A DNA stretch of 64,000 bases from Aliidiomarina halalkaliphila (GCF_007096385.1 NZ_VJWL01000001.1:372001-436000), one strand, 5' to 3'. Counted from the first letter of the stretch, positions 45,131-54,999 are shown. The notes: a model not told the origin generated them from the letters alone. Made by a program: numbers and translations.

Positions 45131-46660
45131 TTATTCTGCGTGTTGTTGAATATCACCTTCCATTTCTTCAAATTCACGGCCTACCGCAGGTTCTGGCTGT
45201 TCAGTCAGTCGACTGACCAGAATAATGGCCAAGGTTGCCATAATCACACCCGGTACCATTTCGTATAGGTAGCTGGATAGCGGCGCGCCCGCAATGGGAA
45301 CGTAGACCCAGAACAATACGGTCAAGGTTCCTACAATCATGCCCGCTAAAGCGCCCCAACGTGTCATACGTTTCCAGTAAAGGCTAAGAATGATCAGCGG
45401 TCCAAAGGCTGCCCCAAAGCCTGCCCAAGCGTTTCCTACCTGCGACAGTAGATTCTGACTTGGGTTGAGGGAGATTGAGACAGCTACGATAGCGACCAGA
45501 AGCACGGATACGCGACCGGCAAGTACTTGTTCTTTGTCAGAAGCGTCTCGACGCAAGAAAGCTTTATAAAAATCCTGTGTCAATGAGCTCGAGGTCACAA
45601 GTAATTGCGATGAAATGGTACTCATGATGGCGGCAAGAATGGCGGCCAGCAAGAAACCACCCACCAGTGGATGGAATAGAATTTGCGACAGAACAATGAA
45701 AATGGTCTCGCTATCAGCAAGTTCACCCGTTTCCGTTAAGTACGCCGCAGGGCCTAAATCACCGCCATGAGTGGCCATGTAAGCAGCCCCGATAATTCCG
45801 GTAAGCATGGCGCCAATCAACGCAATGATCATCCAGCTCATACCGATACGACGGGCCATCTTAAAGTCGTTGAGAGATTTAATCGCCATAAAGCGAACGA
45901 TAATATGAGGTTGGCCAAAATAACCTAAGCCCCATGCCAACAGCGAAATTACACCCAATACGGTTGCGCCGTAGAACGGATTCAACATGGCTGGGCTAAT
46001 TTGTGACACTTCAGCAATAACAGGTGCTGAGCCGCCCATAATCGATAGCGCCGCAATAGGTACCATAATCAAGGCGACAAACATGATACAGCCTTGTACA
46101 AAGTCGGTCATGCTCACCGCTAAAAAGCCACCAATCAAGGTATAGGCCACAACCACACCGGCAGTCAGCAGCAACCCGTATTCGTACTCAAGCCCAAATG
46201 CGTTTTGGAACAAGGTACCACCGGCATACACGCCAGCAGCGGTATACAGGGTAAAGAATATAATGATGACCACGGCCGATACTAGGCGTAGCGCCCGAGA
46301 GGTGTCGGCAAAACGGTTCTCAAAGTAGTCGGGTAGGGTAATTGAGTCTTTGGCGATGTAGGTATAGCTACGCAGGCGAGGGGCCACAACGCGATAATTC
46401 ACGTAAGCTCCGATGACCAGACCGATGGCAATCCATACTTCACTAAAGCCTGCAACAAAGAAGGCACCTGGAAGACCCATCAGCATCCAACCACTCATGT
46501 CTGAGGCACCGGCAGAAAGCGCAGTAACACCCGGACCTAAGCGACGTCCACCCAACATATAATCGGAAAGATCGCTGGTGGACTTAAAGTAGCCGTACAC
46601 CCCGATTCCAAGCATCGCAATAAAGTACAGCGCTAAGGATATTAGCGTTCCAGTTTCCAC
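45131..46660 (-). CDS. putP: Sodium/proline symporter PutP
   Basis: The 509-residue solute:sodium symporter family protein has about 13 membrane segments and family motifs LGGRRLGPGVTALSAGASDMSGWMLMGLPGA and GYFGQPHIIVRFMAIKS, which match PutP. It imports proline with Na+, for nutrition or osmoprotection. The start is GTG at 46660, preceded by GGAG. It marks the right edge of the nitrate respiration block. putA is not in the window. An acidic C-terminal tail (EFEEMEGDIQQ) is normal. Confidence 0.9.
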   Translation of the reverse strand: METGTLISLALYFIAMLGIGVYGYFKSTSDLSDYMLGGRRLGPGVTALSAGASDMSGWMLMGLPGAFFVAGFSEVWIAIGLVIGAYVNYRVVAPRLRSYTYIAKDSITLPDYFENRFADTSRALRLVSAVVIIIFFTLYTAAGVYAGGTLFQNAFGLEYEYGLLLTAGVVVAYTLIGGFLAVSMTDFVQGCIMFVALIMVPIAALSIMGGSAPVIAEVSQISPAMLNPFYGATVLGVISLLAWGLGYFGQPHIIVRFMAIKSLNDFKMARRIGMSWMIIALIGAMLTGIIGAAYMATHGGDLGPAAYLTETGELADSETIFIVLSQILFHPLVGGFLLAAILAAIMSTISSQLLVTSSSLTQDFYKAFLRRDASDKEQVLAGRVSVLLVAIVAVSISLNPSQNLLSQVGNAWAGFGAAFGPLIILSLYWKRMTRWGALAGMIVGTLTVLFWVYVPIAGAPLSSYLYEMVPGVIMATLAIILVSRLTEQPEPAVGREFEEMEGDIQQHAE

Positions 46661-46751
46661 ATTTAAACTCCTGTGTTGTCTCGCATTTGTTGTCGTTTAT
46701 GTCTTGCGATTGGTTTATTTCGCGCGGCGGTAAACAAAGCAAAAAATTCCG

Positions 46752-46763
46752 ACCTGCGCAGGT
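46752..46763. promoter_or_regulatory. 12-bp palindrome upstream of putP
   Basis: ACCTGCGCAGGT is a perfect palindrome 90 bp upstream of the putP start, in the 200-bp gap behind sapF. It could be an operator; the regulator is unknown. Confidence 0.25.
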
Positions 46764-46861
46764 AAAACGCGTTATACGCTATCAAATCGATACTTGTTCC
46801 TCAAGGTAAGTCTCCCTGAATGCGCCGTATGTCCTGCTTTGCACGATGATGCTCAGCAAAA

Positions 46862-47635
46862 TCAAGCGGAGTTCAATTCTGATAACAGTAAACTCTGGGT
46901 ATAGCGATGTTGTGGGTCATTGAAAATATCATCCACATGACCATGCTCCAAAATATCTCCTTCTTTCAGAATCATGACGTCATCGGCAAGATGGCGAACT
47001 ATTTCTGGGCTTTGACTGATAAAGATATAGGACATTTTTAGATCGCTTTGGAGATCCAGTAACAGATTTATAATTTGCGCGCGTACCGATGAATCAAGGG
47101 TGGCAAGTGCTTCATCAGCCACTAAGAGTTGCGGATTAAGAATAATTGCTCGGGCAATACTCACCCGTTGTTTTTGTCCGGTAGACATCATGTGGGGGTA
47201 AAACACCATGTGCTCAGCAAGTAAGCCCACTTGTTGCAAGGTATGAATCGTGCGCTCACGACGCTGCTTTTGGTTAAGTCCCGTATTGAATCGAAGCGGC
47301 TCTTCGAGCTGATCACCGATGGTGAGGTGAGGATTTAGGGAGGCTTCTGCATCCTGAAACACCATTCGAATATGTTGTGCGCGTTGTCGATAATTGTCTG
47401 CGTGTAACACCTGACCGTTTAAGATAATTTGTCCTTGGCTGGGTTGTATCGCCCCAGAGATCAATCCAGCTAAGGTTGATTTTCCGGAGCCATTGGCCCC
47501 CATAATCGCAAGCGTTTTGCCGGCTTCGACGGTAAAACTGGTAGGCTTTAAGGCTTCTATCTTTTTGCGCTTAAATAAGCCAGAACGCTGCACGTATGTT
47601 TTTGTAAGATCACGCACATCTAATAAGGGTTTCAT
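46862..47635 (-). CDS. sapF: Peptide ABC transporter ATP-binding protein SapF
   Basis: The 257-residue ATPase is the second ATP-binding subunit of the Sap system. Walker A GANGSGKST is near residue 44, then the unusual signature STGQKQRVSIARAI (in place of LSGGQ) and Walker B LLVADEALATLD. E. coli SapF also has a variant here. Its ATG overlaps the sapD stop by four bases. It is the last gene of the pspF-sapABCDF run. Confidence 0.9.
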   Translation of the reverse strand: MKPLLDVRDLTKTYVQRSGLFKRKKIEALKPTSFTVEAGKTLAIMGANGSGKSTLAGLISGAIQPSQGQIILNGQVLHADNYRQRAQHIRMVFQDAEASLNPHLTIGDQLEEPLRFNTGLNQKQRRERTIHTLQQVGLLAEHMVFYPHMMSTGQKQRVSIARAIILNPQLLVADEALATLDSSVRAQIINLLLDLQSDLKMSYIFISQSPEIVRHLADDVMILKEGDILEHGHVDDIFNDPQHRYTQSLLLSELNSA

Positions 47636-48624
47636 GCGTCATCCTCCAGATGCAGGGGATAATGGCAGGCAAAGCCGCGGTCGCGCTTTTTTGTAAAGTC
47701 TGGGGTTTGCACGCATTTGGGTCGTGCATAGGCGCAGCGCGGGCCTAAGCGACAGCCAATGGGTAAATGTTGCATACTGGGCTCTGTTCCCGCCAATGTT
47801 GGCAGGCGCGAGCGTGGTGGCCGCTGTGCTTGCTGATACAAGGAGGTATTCAACAAGGCTTCAGTATAAGGGTGATGTGGCGCATCCAGCAATTCGCGGG
47901 TGCTACCTGATTCCATGATTTGACCACTATAGATCATGGTTAACCGTTCGGTTTCCTTCATGATGGCCCCAAGATCTTGGCTAATCAAAAGAATGGACAT
48001 GCCATGACGGGCATGAAATTGCGCCAATAGCCGATAGATTTGTTGGCGAGTGGCCGGTTCCATAGTGCTGGTGGGCTCGTCGGCAATCAATAATTTAGGT
48101 CGATGAGCGATGGCGCTGGCAATCATTATTTTTTGGGCGGCCCCTTCCGATAATTCATGGGGATAGCTCTCTATCATCGCACTGTGATCTTTGATGCCTA
48201 CCCGGTGTAGCAACTGAATCACACGTTCCTTGCGCTGTTTACGACGGTTCCAAAAGCCACCAGAAAGATCTTGGTCGAGCACCGCTTCTTGCAGTTGCTC
48301 ACCAATGGTTAAGTTGGGGTCGAGGTAACTCTTTGCGTCTTGGAAAATCATGGCAACATCAACGCCAATGATCTCGCGTCGCTGCTTGGCGCTGAGGTTT
48401 AACAAGTCTTGCTCCTCAAACCACAAGCGATCGGCTTGTATATGCCAGCTACTGCTGAGAAAGCCCATTATGGCGCGCGCAATTAAACTCTTTCCAGAGC
48501 CCGACTCACCTACAAGCGTATGAATCTCAGCTTCATTGATTTGCAAATTGACGCGTTCAAGCACATTTACGCGGCCCGTGGGTGTGTCTTTGGCGATAGT
48601 TAGATTGCGAATATCTAATAACAT
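47632..48624 (-). CDS. sapD: Peptide ABC transporter ATP-binding protein SapD
   Basis: The 330-residue ATPase has Walker A GESGSGKSL near residue 38, the family-variant signature LSEGAAQKIMIASAI and Walker B LLIADEPTST. The C-terminal oligopeptide-transporter extension has the cysteines of GCRLGPRCAYARPKC and CHYPL, typical of DppD/OppD proteins and able to hold an iron-sulfur cluster. In E. coli SapD is also linked to potassium uptake via Trk. Confidence 0.9.
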   Translation of the reverse strand: MLLDIRNLTIAKDTPTGRVNVLERVNLQINEAEIHTLVGESGSGKSLIARAIMGFLSSSWHIQADRLWFEEQDLLNLSAKQRREIIGVDVAMIFQDAKSYLDPNLTIGEQLQEAVLDQDLSGGFWNRRKQRKERVIQLLHRVGIKDHSAMIESYPHELSEGAAQKIMIASAIAHRPKLLIADEPTSTMEPATRQQIYRLLAQFHARHGMSILLISQDLGAIMKETERLTMIYSGQIMESGSTRELLDAPHHPYTEALLNTSLYQQAQRPPRSRLPTLAGTEPSMQHLPIGCRLGPRCAYARPKCVQTPDFTKKRDRGFACHYPLHLEDDA

Positions 48625-48625
48625 A

Positions 48626-49519
48626 TCAGCGCTCCAACTGCCGGTTTATGGCAACGCGTAAGGTTTCGCCGACTAGATTAACGCTCACCAAAGTGAGAAA
48701 TAGAGCGAGACCGGGTAAGGCCATTATCCATGGTGACACGTAGGCAACCTCCAAGCTCTGCGCGAGCATAGAACCCCACTCTGGAGTAGGCGCTTGTGCA
48801 CCAAGGCGGAGAAAACCAAGTGCCGCAATATCAAGAATTGCCACAGACAGGCCAATCGTGAATTGCACCACGAGAATTTTTATAATGTTCGGGAAAATAA
48901 CATGGGAGAGCAGATAAAATTTACTCACGCCATTGAGTTTACTGGCCGTGACATAGGCCCGCTTTTGTTCATCGTGAATTGCGTTACGAGTGACATGGAG
49001 AAACTGAGGGATCAGCACCAATCCTATTGCAAATAAGGCATTACCCAAACCTGGCCCTAAGATTGCGACGATAATCAATGCGAGCAGAAGTGACGGAATC
49101 GACATAAGAACGTCGAGTAAATGTTTCAGCGTTGAGCTTTTCACACCAACGGTCATGGCTGCGGCGGCACCGAGAACGATACCAATCGTGGCCGCAATCA
49201 ACACGACTAACACGGGCAAACCAAAACTGTAGCGAGCGCCATAAATAAGACGGGTGACCATATCCCGGCCGAGTTCATCAGTACCCAGTAAAAAGCGGAT
49301 ATTCCCGGATTCCGACCATGCCGGTGGCAAGGAAATGGCATCAATAAATTGCTCGTTGGCACCATAAGGGGTGAGCAATGGGCCAATCACAGTAAGTACA
49401 GTAATGAAGAGCAGCATATACAATGCAGCCATAGCTAACGGCTTGCTGCGAAATTCGAGCCAGACCATTTCCAATGGTGCAGGACTGCGTTCTTCGTAGT
49501 AAAGATTAGCTCGCGGCAT
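48626..49519 (-). CDS. sapC: Peptide ABC transporter permease SapC
   Basis: The 297-residue permease has six hydrophobic segments and the EAA loop (YVTASKLNGVSKFYLLSHVIFPN). The N-terminal cytoplasmic stretch and the periplasmic segment FLLGTDELGRDMVTRLIYGAR are those of DppC/SapC. It overlaps sapB by 14 bases. Confidence 0.92.
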   Translation of the reverse strand: MPRANLYYEERSPAPLEMVWLEFRSKPLAMAALYMLLFITVLTVIGPLLTPYGANEQFIDAISLPPAWSESGNIRFLLGTDELGRDMVTRLIYGARYSFGLPVLVVLIAATIGIVLGAAAAMTVGVKSSTLKHLLDVLMSIPSLLLALIIVAILGPGLGNALFAIGLVLIPQFLHVTRNAIHDEQKRAYVTASKLNGVSKFYLLSHVIFPNIIKILVVQFTIGLSVAILDIAALGFLRLGAQAPTPEWGSMLAQSLEVAYVSPWIMALPGLALFLTLVSVNLVGETLRVAINRQLER

Positions 49520-50534
49520 ACAAATCCTTCCTTACTTGCGGGTACCGCCACGCATGAAAAATATTCAAGGCAATGGTGATAAGCAAAATTAAGGCGGAAA
49601 TCACCAGTAGACCGCCTTGAATAACGGGATAATCACGCTCATAGATACTGCGTACTAACCAACTTCCAAGCCCTGGCCAAGAGAAAATCACCTCAATGAT
49701 CATGGTATTGGTAATGAGCAAGCTAATTAAGGTGCCAAGTTGCCGCATCACCTGTTGCATGGCGTTAGGCAAGGCATGATTCCATAGTACACGGGCCGTA
49801 GACAGGCCTTTTGCGTAACCGGAGGTAATAAAGTTTTGCCCTAACACGTCGAGCATGGAGTTACGCATCAAGCGAATAATCAACATCATCGGCATAATGG
49901 CAAGAATGCAAATCGGCAGTACCATGTGTGCAAACGCGCTATGGAGGGCTGCGCCCATATGCTCGGGTTGTTCTAGAAAAATATCTAGAATAATGGAGCC
50001 GCTTCGCGGGGTGATTTCGTACAGGGGATTAATTTGACCGGAAATCGGCACTAATCCCCAATGAATGGCAATCACCAAAATAGCGATTTGGGCAAACCAG
50101 AATACCGGGATAGAGTAGCCCGATAAACTCAGGGTAAGAATTGTGTGGTCAATTGTTTTACGGAAGTAAAGCGCAGCGATGACGCCGAGCGGGACGCCAG
50201 GAAGCAAGGCTAAAATAAATGCAAGTAGGGCGATCTCTAGGGTTGCGCCAAAGCGTAATGCGATTTGCTCAAATACAGGCTCGCCATCAAGCAACGATAC
50301 CCCCCAATCACCGCGAAAGAGATGACTTAAGTAAGCGCTATACTGGCTAAAAACATCCGCCCCCGCTGCGCGAGCCTCGGCCACATCCGCAAAGCGAATG
50401 TCTTCCGGGAATATCCCACTGGTATTGGTAATAAAGTCGCCTGAGAACCAATGCCCCAATCCGAATGCCAATAACGTGAGGAGCCAGAGGGTAACGAGCA
50501 GTAAACTGAGTTGGCGGAGCAAATAGCGACTCAT
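49506..50534 (-). CDS. sapB: Peptide ABC transporter permease SapB
   Basis: The 342-residue DppB-type permease has six membrane segments and the EAA loop GYAKGLSTARVLWNHALPNAMQQVM. It pairs with SapC. The ATG overlaps the sapA stop as ATGA. Confidence 0.92.
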   Translation of the reverse strand: MSRYLLRQLSLLLVTLWLLTLLAFGLGHWFSGDFITNTSGIFPEDIRFADVAEARAAGADVFSQYSAYLSHLFRGDWGVSLLDGEPVFEQIALRFGATLEIALLAFILALLPGVPLGVIAALYFRKTIDHTILTLSLSGYSIPVFWFAQIAILVIAIHWGLVPISGQINPLYEITPRSGSIILDIFLEQPEHMGAALHSAFAHMVLPICILAIMPMMLIIRLMRNSMLDVLGQNFITSGYAKGLSTARVLWNHALPNAMQQVMRQLGTLISLLITNTMIIEVIFSWPGLGSWLVRSIYERDYPVIQGGLLVISALILLITIALNIFHAWRYPQVRKDLYAAS

Positions 50535-52210
50535 GGCTGTTCCTCCAACTGACTAGGCAGCTTGGGTAGAGAGCGATAAATGCCGCGGAGCTGAACGCCG
50601 CCATAAGGGGATAGCGCTGCGCCTTCGAGGTCATTTCGGATGGCCTGAAAGCGAATACTGTGGGCAATAGGGACGAGTGGGATTTCCGTGGCTAGGTATT
50701 CTTGGGCCTGTTGATAAAAATGGCTACGTACGTTTTGATTGGTGCTTCGAATAGCCGCATTCAATAGCTCATCGAACATCGGATCGCACCAAAGTGCGCG
50801 ATTCGCGCCACTTTCTTTTGCAGCACAACTGAGTAGGGGGCGGAAGAAGTTGTCAGGATCCGCATGATCGGCGGACCAGCCAATCAACACACTATCATGC
50901 TCACCTTCGGCAAGGCGGCGTCGGAAAGTAGACCATTCATAGGTGACAATATTCGCTTGAATACCCACTCGGGCTAGATCCGACTGAATACGTTCCGCCA
51001 TAAGTCGGGCATTTGGGTTATAGGCGCGTTGTACCGGTAAGGCCCAAATCGACATACTAAAACCATTCGGATAACCAGCGTCTGCGAGAAGTCGGCGAGC
51101 CTTTTCGGGATCATAGGAAAAGGCATCAGGCTGAGGGGAGTGGGCCCAAGAGGAGTCCGGTAAAATTGAATCAGCGCGTACCGCATGACCAAAATACACG
51201 GCCCGTAGCAATGAGTCGCGATCGATAGCGTGGGCTAGGGCTTGCCTAACGATGGGGTCGTCGAAGGGCTCGCGGGTTGTATTGAACGCCCAAAATGCCG
51301 TGTTCGGGCTGGTTGTTTGCTGTACTTGAATTGCCGACTGTTGTTTCAGCCAATTTACATCCCGTGCTGGTGGATAGGGAGAAATATCACAGTCGCCTGT
51401 GAGCAGCATCAGCATCCGTTTATGATCGCTTTGGGTAATACGGAACACCACTTGCTCCATATGGGGCACTGCACGCCAGTAATCTGGATTGCGGTAGTAG
51501 CGTACGTATACATCCTTGCGGAAGCCTGCAAACTTAAAGGGTCCGGTTCCTATGGGATATTGATCGATGCGTTCAGGCGTTTCCTCGGCTAACAGGGTTT
51601 CGCCGTACTCTTGAGATAGCACAATGGCAAAATCTGAGGCTAAGTTGGCTAGAAATGAGCTGTCTGGCTGTTTTAAGTGAATAACAATGGTGTTCGGTGT
51701 CGGTGCATCAATATGGTCAATCAGTTCAGGCACCCCTGAACTGCTAAAAAACGGGTATCCGCGGCCCGAAACATAGTGATACGGGTGGTCTGAGTCTAAC
51801 CAGCGGGAGAAAGAAAATAATACATCGTCGGAGGTTAAATGACGCGTAGGGGTAAAATAAGCTGTGGTGTGAAAACGAACATCGTCACGCAAAGTAAAGT
51901 GATAGACCAGACCGTCATCGGTTACCGTCCACTCATGAGCCAAACTGGGCACGAAGGTGTGTGATTCTGGATCATATTCAATCAAGCGATCGTAGAGTTG
52001 TGCGGCTGTCATGTCTAAGGTTGTGCCCGACGTGACCAATTGCGGGTTAAATGACTCTGGATTCCCTTCTGCGCAGTATAACAAGCCATCTTGGGCCATC
52101 GGGTGGTCCGCCGGTGAACATCCCGCCAAGGCGAAGCCGAAGCAACTCGCTGCTAGCATCTGCTTGATGTGTCGCGGAAAGCGAATGCGATTGCCGTGCA
52201 TATTAGTCAT
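50531..52210 (-). CDS. sapA: Peptide ABC transporter substrate-binding protein SapA
   Basis: The 559-residue solute-binding protein of the DppA/SapA family would capture peptides (antimicrobial peptides in other species). The signal sequence ends in LAGCS, a clear lipobox (Cys at about residue 31), so it is predicted to be a lipoprotein, whereas E. coli SapA is a soluble periplasmic protein. The core DGLLYCAEGNPESFNPQ and LAHEWTVTDDGLVYHFTLRDDVRFH is typical. Two starts are possible: ATG 52210, overlapping the pspF stop, or ATG 52201 nine bases later. Confidence 0.9.
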   Translation of the reverse strand: MTNMHGNRIRFPRHIKQMLAASCFGFALAGCSPADHPMAQDGLLYCAEGNPESFNPQLVTSGTTLDMTAAQLYDRLIEYDPESHTFVPSLAHEWTVTDDGLVYHFTLRDDVRFHTTAYFTPTRHLTSDDVLFSFSRWLDSDHPYHYVSGRGYPFFSSSGVPELIDHIDAPTPNTIVIHLKQPDSSFLANLASDFAIVLSQEYGETLLAEETPERIDQYPIGTGPFKFAGFRKDVYVRYYRNPDYWRAVPHMEQVVFRITQSDHKRMLMLLTGDCDISPYPPARDVNWLKQQSAIQVQQTTSPNTAFWAFNTTREPFDDPIVRQALAHAIDRDSLLRAVYFGHAVRADSILPDSSWAHSPQPDAFSYDPEKARRLLADAGYPNGFSMSIWALPVQRAYNPNARLMAERIQSDLARVGIQANIVTYEWSTFRRRLAEGEHDSVLIGWSADHADPDNFFRPLLSCAAKESGANRALWCDPMFDELLNAAIRSTNQNVRSHFYQQAQEYLATEIPLVPIAHSIRFQAIRNDLEGAALSPYGGVQLRGIYRSLPKLPSQLEEQP

Positions 52211-53339
52211 CTTTGCCGGTTGCCTCGAGCAATTGGTATTTTTTTAAATAGCCGCGCAGTTGATGATAGGTTAAACCGAGCAGTTCTGCTGTTTTCTTTT
52301 GGTTATATTGGCAGTGAGCAAGGGCATCACTGAGAACCTGGGTTTCAAAGTTTTGAGAGAGATCTTTGAAGTCCACGGTTGTTTGTAGATCGGGCAAAGG
52401 AAATCCGCGTCCGTTCATCCCAGTTTGCTTTCCGTACGAGCTTTCCGAAACCTCCGCTGTGCTTTCGTCATCAACCTGTTGCCCTTGTGTATGGGGGTCT
52501 GCTGGCATGTTGCGAGAGGCCTCCTCGTTGCGCTTACGAATCGCCTGAGTAGGGCGCCAGGGGCTGGCAAAGGGATCAAACACAATGTCGTGTAAAGGCA
52601 GTTGCGATGAATTTAACCGGTATAAGCTACGTTCAATGACATTCTTAAGCTCTCGCACGTTGCCGGGCCAGGCGTAGTCGAGTAAGGCCTCTTTGGCATG
52701 CTGAGTAAAACCAGCAAAGCACTCCAGATTTAACTCCCGAGTCATCTGAATAGCAAAGTGCTCTGCAAGAATCATAATATCTTCCCGACGATGGCGTAGC
52801 GGCGGTAATGTAATTACGTCAAAGGCGAGTCGGTCGAGTAAATCGGCGCGGAACTCCTGACGATCCGCAAGGGCCGGTAGATCTTCATTGGTTGCTGCAA
52901 TTAGGCGCACGTCGACCTTCACGGGGCGACTACCACCGACACGTTCAAACTCTCCATATTCAATGACCCGCAATAGTTTTTCTTGCACGGCAGGCGACGT
53001 GTTTGCGAGTTCGTCGAGGAATAGTGTGCCTTTGTCTGCGCGCTCAAAGCGACCTTCATGCTTTTTCGAGGCACCAGTAAAGGCCCCAGATTCATGACCG
53101 AAGAGTTCACTTTCAAGAAGATTCTCGTTTAAGGCAGCGCAGTTAAGTTTAAGATACGGCTGTTCCCAACGCGCAGACAAGTAATGCAAGCGGGCAGCAA
53201 TCAGTTCTTTTCCGGTGCCGCGCTCGCCAATAATAAGTACCGGTTTATCGAGAGGCGCCAGGCGAGACACGTGCTCTAGCACCTCGAGAAAGCTGTTTGA
53301 TTCTCCAATGAGATTCTCGTTATCACGAAAACGGGACAT
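52203..53339 (-). CDS. pspF: Phage shock protein operon transcriptional activator PspF
   Basis: PspF is an AAA+ enhancer-binding activator of sigma-54 without a receiver domain, held inactive by PspA. The 378-residue product has Walker A GERGTGKE near residue 39, the sigma-54 contact loop GAFTGA, and a C-terminal Fis-type helix-turn-helix (KKTAELLGLTYHQLRGYLKKY). The ATG at 53339 was chosen over an adjacent GTG. A long, poorly conserved linker lies between the AAA+ and DNA-binding domains. It is divergent from pspA and overlaps sapA by eight bases. Confidence 0.94.
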   Translation of the reverse strand: MSRFRDNENLIGESNSFLEVLEHVSRLAPLDKPVLIIGERGTGKELIAARLHYLSARWEQPYLKLNCAALNENLLESELFGHESGAFTGASKKHEGRFERADKGTLFLDELANTSPAVQEKLLRVIEYGEFERVGGSRPVKVDVRLIAATNEDLPALADRQEFRADLLDRLAFDVITLPPLRHRREDIMILAEHFAIQMTRELNLECFAGFTQHAKEALLDYAWPGNVRELKNVIERSLYRLNSSQLPLHDIVFDPFASPWRPTQAIRKRNEEASRNMPADPHTQGQQVDDESTAEVSESSYGKQTGMNGRGFPLPDLQTTVDFKDLSQNFETQVLSDALAHCQYNQKKTAELLGLTYHQLRGYLKKYQLLEATGKDD

Positions 53340-53353
53340 CACACACGACCTAG

Positions 53354-53389
53354 TTGGCTAATTTCACTAATTATTAGTCTAATTGTTTA
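53354..53389. promoter_or_regulatory. Probable PspF upstream activating sequences
   Basis: Two similar elements, at 53354-53370 (minus strand TTAGTGAAATTAGCCAA) and 53374-53389 (plus strand TTAGTCTAATTGTTTA), resemble the E. coli PspF enhancer pair. They lie 115-150 bp upstream of the pspA start site, suited to looping. Confidence 0.5.
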
Positions 53390-53476
53390 TCTTTCACAAT
53401 GCTTGTGTTCCATGTATTTTTTATTGCTACCTATGAAACATGCATTTTTTCAGTGATTTATTGGTTGTTTTAAAAG

Positions 53477-53493
53477 TTGGCACGCTTCCTGCT
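53477..53493 (+). promoter_or_regulatory. Sigma-54 promoter of pspABC
   Basis: TTGGCACG-N5-TGCTA has GG and GC exactly ten bases apart, the -24/-12 layout of sigma-54 promoters. The start site would be near 53504, about 65 bp before the pspA ATG. Confidence 0.88.
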
Positions 53494-53570
53494 AGTACTC
53501 TTTAGTGAAGGGCCATTTCATACATTCAATGGCCTTACAAATTGAAGAGCACTTAGACGAGGTAATTATT

Positions 53571-54239
53571 ATGGGTATTTTTTCACGCTTCACAGATATC
53601 GTAAATGCGAATTTAAACGCATTATTGGATAAAGCAGAAGATCCGCAAAAAATGGTGCGGTTGATTATTCAGGAAATGGAAGACACCTTAGTTGAGGTTC
53701 GTTCAGTTTCTGCCAAAACGCTTTCCGAGAAAAAGGACTTGAACCGTCAATTGACTCGTCTTGAAAACGAAGTGGTTGAATGGGAACGTCGTGCCGAGCT
53801 TGCCTTAGGTAAAGAGCGGGAAGATTTAGCGCGTCAGGCCTTGCTTGAAAAAGCGAAGCTGGAAGAAACGATCGATGCCTTACATGCTGAAATTCAGCGG
53901 GTTGATGATCATGTCGAGCGTTTGTCTGGTGAAATTGGCCAATTACAAGAGAAACTGTCGGATGCGAAAGCCCGTCAGAAGTCAATTTTAATGCGGGAAC
54001 GTACGGTAAGTTCACGACTCACCGTGAAGAAAACACTCGATAGCGGCAAAGTCGATGACGCCATGTACAAGTTTGAGCGTTACGAAGCTAAAATCGATGA
54101 TCTTGAATCACAAGTCGATGCATATGACCTGGGTAAAAAGACCTTAGCTGACGAATTCCGCGCCTTAGAAAGCGAAAATCGTGTCGATGCCGAGCTAGAG
54201 GCATTGAAAGAAAAGCTAAAAGGCAAAAAATCAGACTAA
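53571..54239 (+). CDS. pspA: Phage shock protein A
   Basis: PspA is the peripheral membrane protein of the envelope-stress response: it binds PspF and forms ESCRT-III-like scaffolds on damaged membranes. The 222-residue product (E. coli 222) starts MGIFSRFTDIVNANLNALLDKAEDPQKM, and is otherwise a long coiled coil of five helices. The ATG at 53571 behind GAGG fits; a longer in-frame start at 53505 coincides with the transcription start. Confidence 0.96.
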   Translation: MGIFSRFTDIVNANLNALLDKAEDPQKMVRLIIQEMEDTLVEVRSVSAKTLSEKKDLNRQLTRLENEVVEWERRAELALGKEREDLARQALLEKAKLEETIDALHAEIQRVDDHVERLSGEIGQLQEKLSDAKARQKSILMRERTVSSRLTVKKTLDSGKVDDAMYKFERYEAKIDDLESQVDAYDLGKKTLADEFRALESENRVDAELEALKEKLKGKKSD

Positions 54240-54302
54240 ACTTGAGCACTGGAGCAGTACGGTCTGCTCCAGTTCAGAATCACAATAAAAGGGGTTAGGG
54301 CG

Positions 54303-54554
54303 ATGGGTGAGATGGAAGTTGCAGTTCTAGGCATCATTATTACACCGCTGATTCTCTTTGTTATTTTTGTAGCTCCGATTTGGGTAATTTTACACTACCG
54401 AAGCAAGCGCAAGATTAATGAAGGAATGAGCCAGGAAGACGCAGAGCTAGTACGTGAGCTGGCAGTTAAGGCCGAAGATATGCGAGATCGCATTCGCACA
54501 TTAGAAAGCTTATTAGACGCTGAGCACTCGAACTGGCGCAAAGATAACCGTTGA
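54303..54554 (+). CDS. pspB: Phage shock protein B
   Basis: The 83-residue protein has one membrane segment (about residues 5-30, ITPLILFVIFVAPIWVILHY) followed by a basic stretch and a coiled coil, as in PspB. With PspC it senses envelope stress and frees PspF from PspA. The ATG lies 63 bp after pspA. Confidence 0.93.
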   Translation: MGEMEVAVLGIIITPLILFVIFVAPIWVILHYRSKRKINEGMSQEDAELVRELAVKAEDMRDRIRTLESLLDAEHSNWRKDNR

Positions 54555-54564
54555 GGAGTCAGCC

Positions 54565-54999
54565 ATGACAGAACGTAAAAAAACGCTGATGCGAGACCCG
54601 AAACGTGGAAAAATCGGCGGTGTATGTGCAGGCTTGGCGCGTCATTTTGGTTGGGAGTTATGGGTCGTACGCATTATCGCGATTACCGCATTAATTCTCG
54701 CCAGCAAGGTCACTTTAGTGGCGTATATTATCGCTTGGGTAGTCCTTGATAAAGGCGCAGACAACGTAAGTGCGCCGCAAGAACCACGCACGTTGCGTGA
54801 AGAGACACGGATTGAACAAACCTCTGATGGACGCACCATTGAAGTGAAAACCAAAGTGTGGGAAGCGGGTAAACCGCCCCGTGAGGCATTAAGTCAGATT
54901 GCTAAGCAATTTGAAGAGATGGAAGGTTCGGTGCGTAAAATGGAAGAGTATGTAACCTCATCTGAGTTCCGCGTACGCCAAGAGATCAACCGTCTTTAA
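54565..54999 (+). CDS. pspC: Phage shock protein C
   Basis: The 144-residue protein begins with the PspC domain (DPKRGKIGGVCAGLARHFGWELWVVRI), a membrane segment (about residues 35-60), and a C-terminal coiled coil. It acts with PspB. It starts ten bases after pspB; a terminator follows. No pspD or pspE is seen. Confidence 0.94.
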   Translation: MTERKKTLMRDPKRGKIGGVCAGLARHFGWELWVVRIIAITALILASKVTLVAYIIAWVVLDKGADNVSAPQEPRTLREETRIEQTSDGRTIEVKTKVWEAGKPPREALSQIAKQFEEMEGSVRKMEEYVTSSEFRVRQEINRL

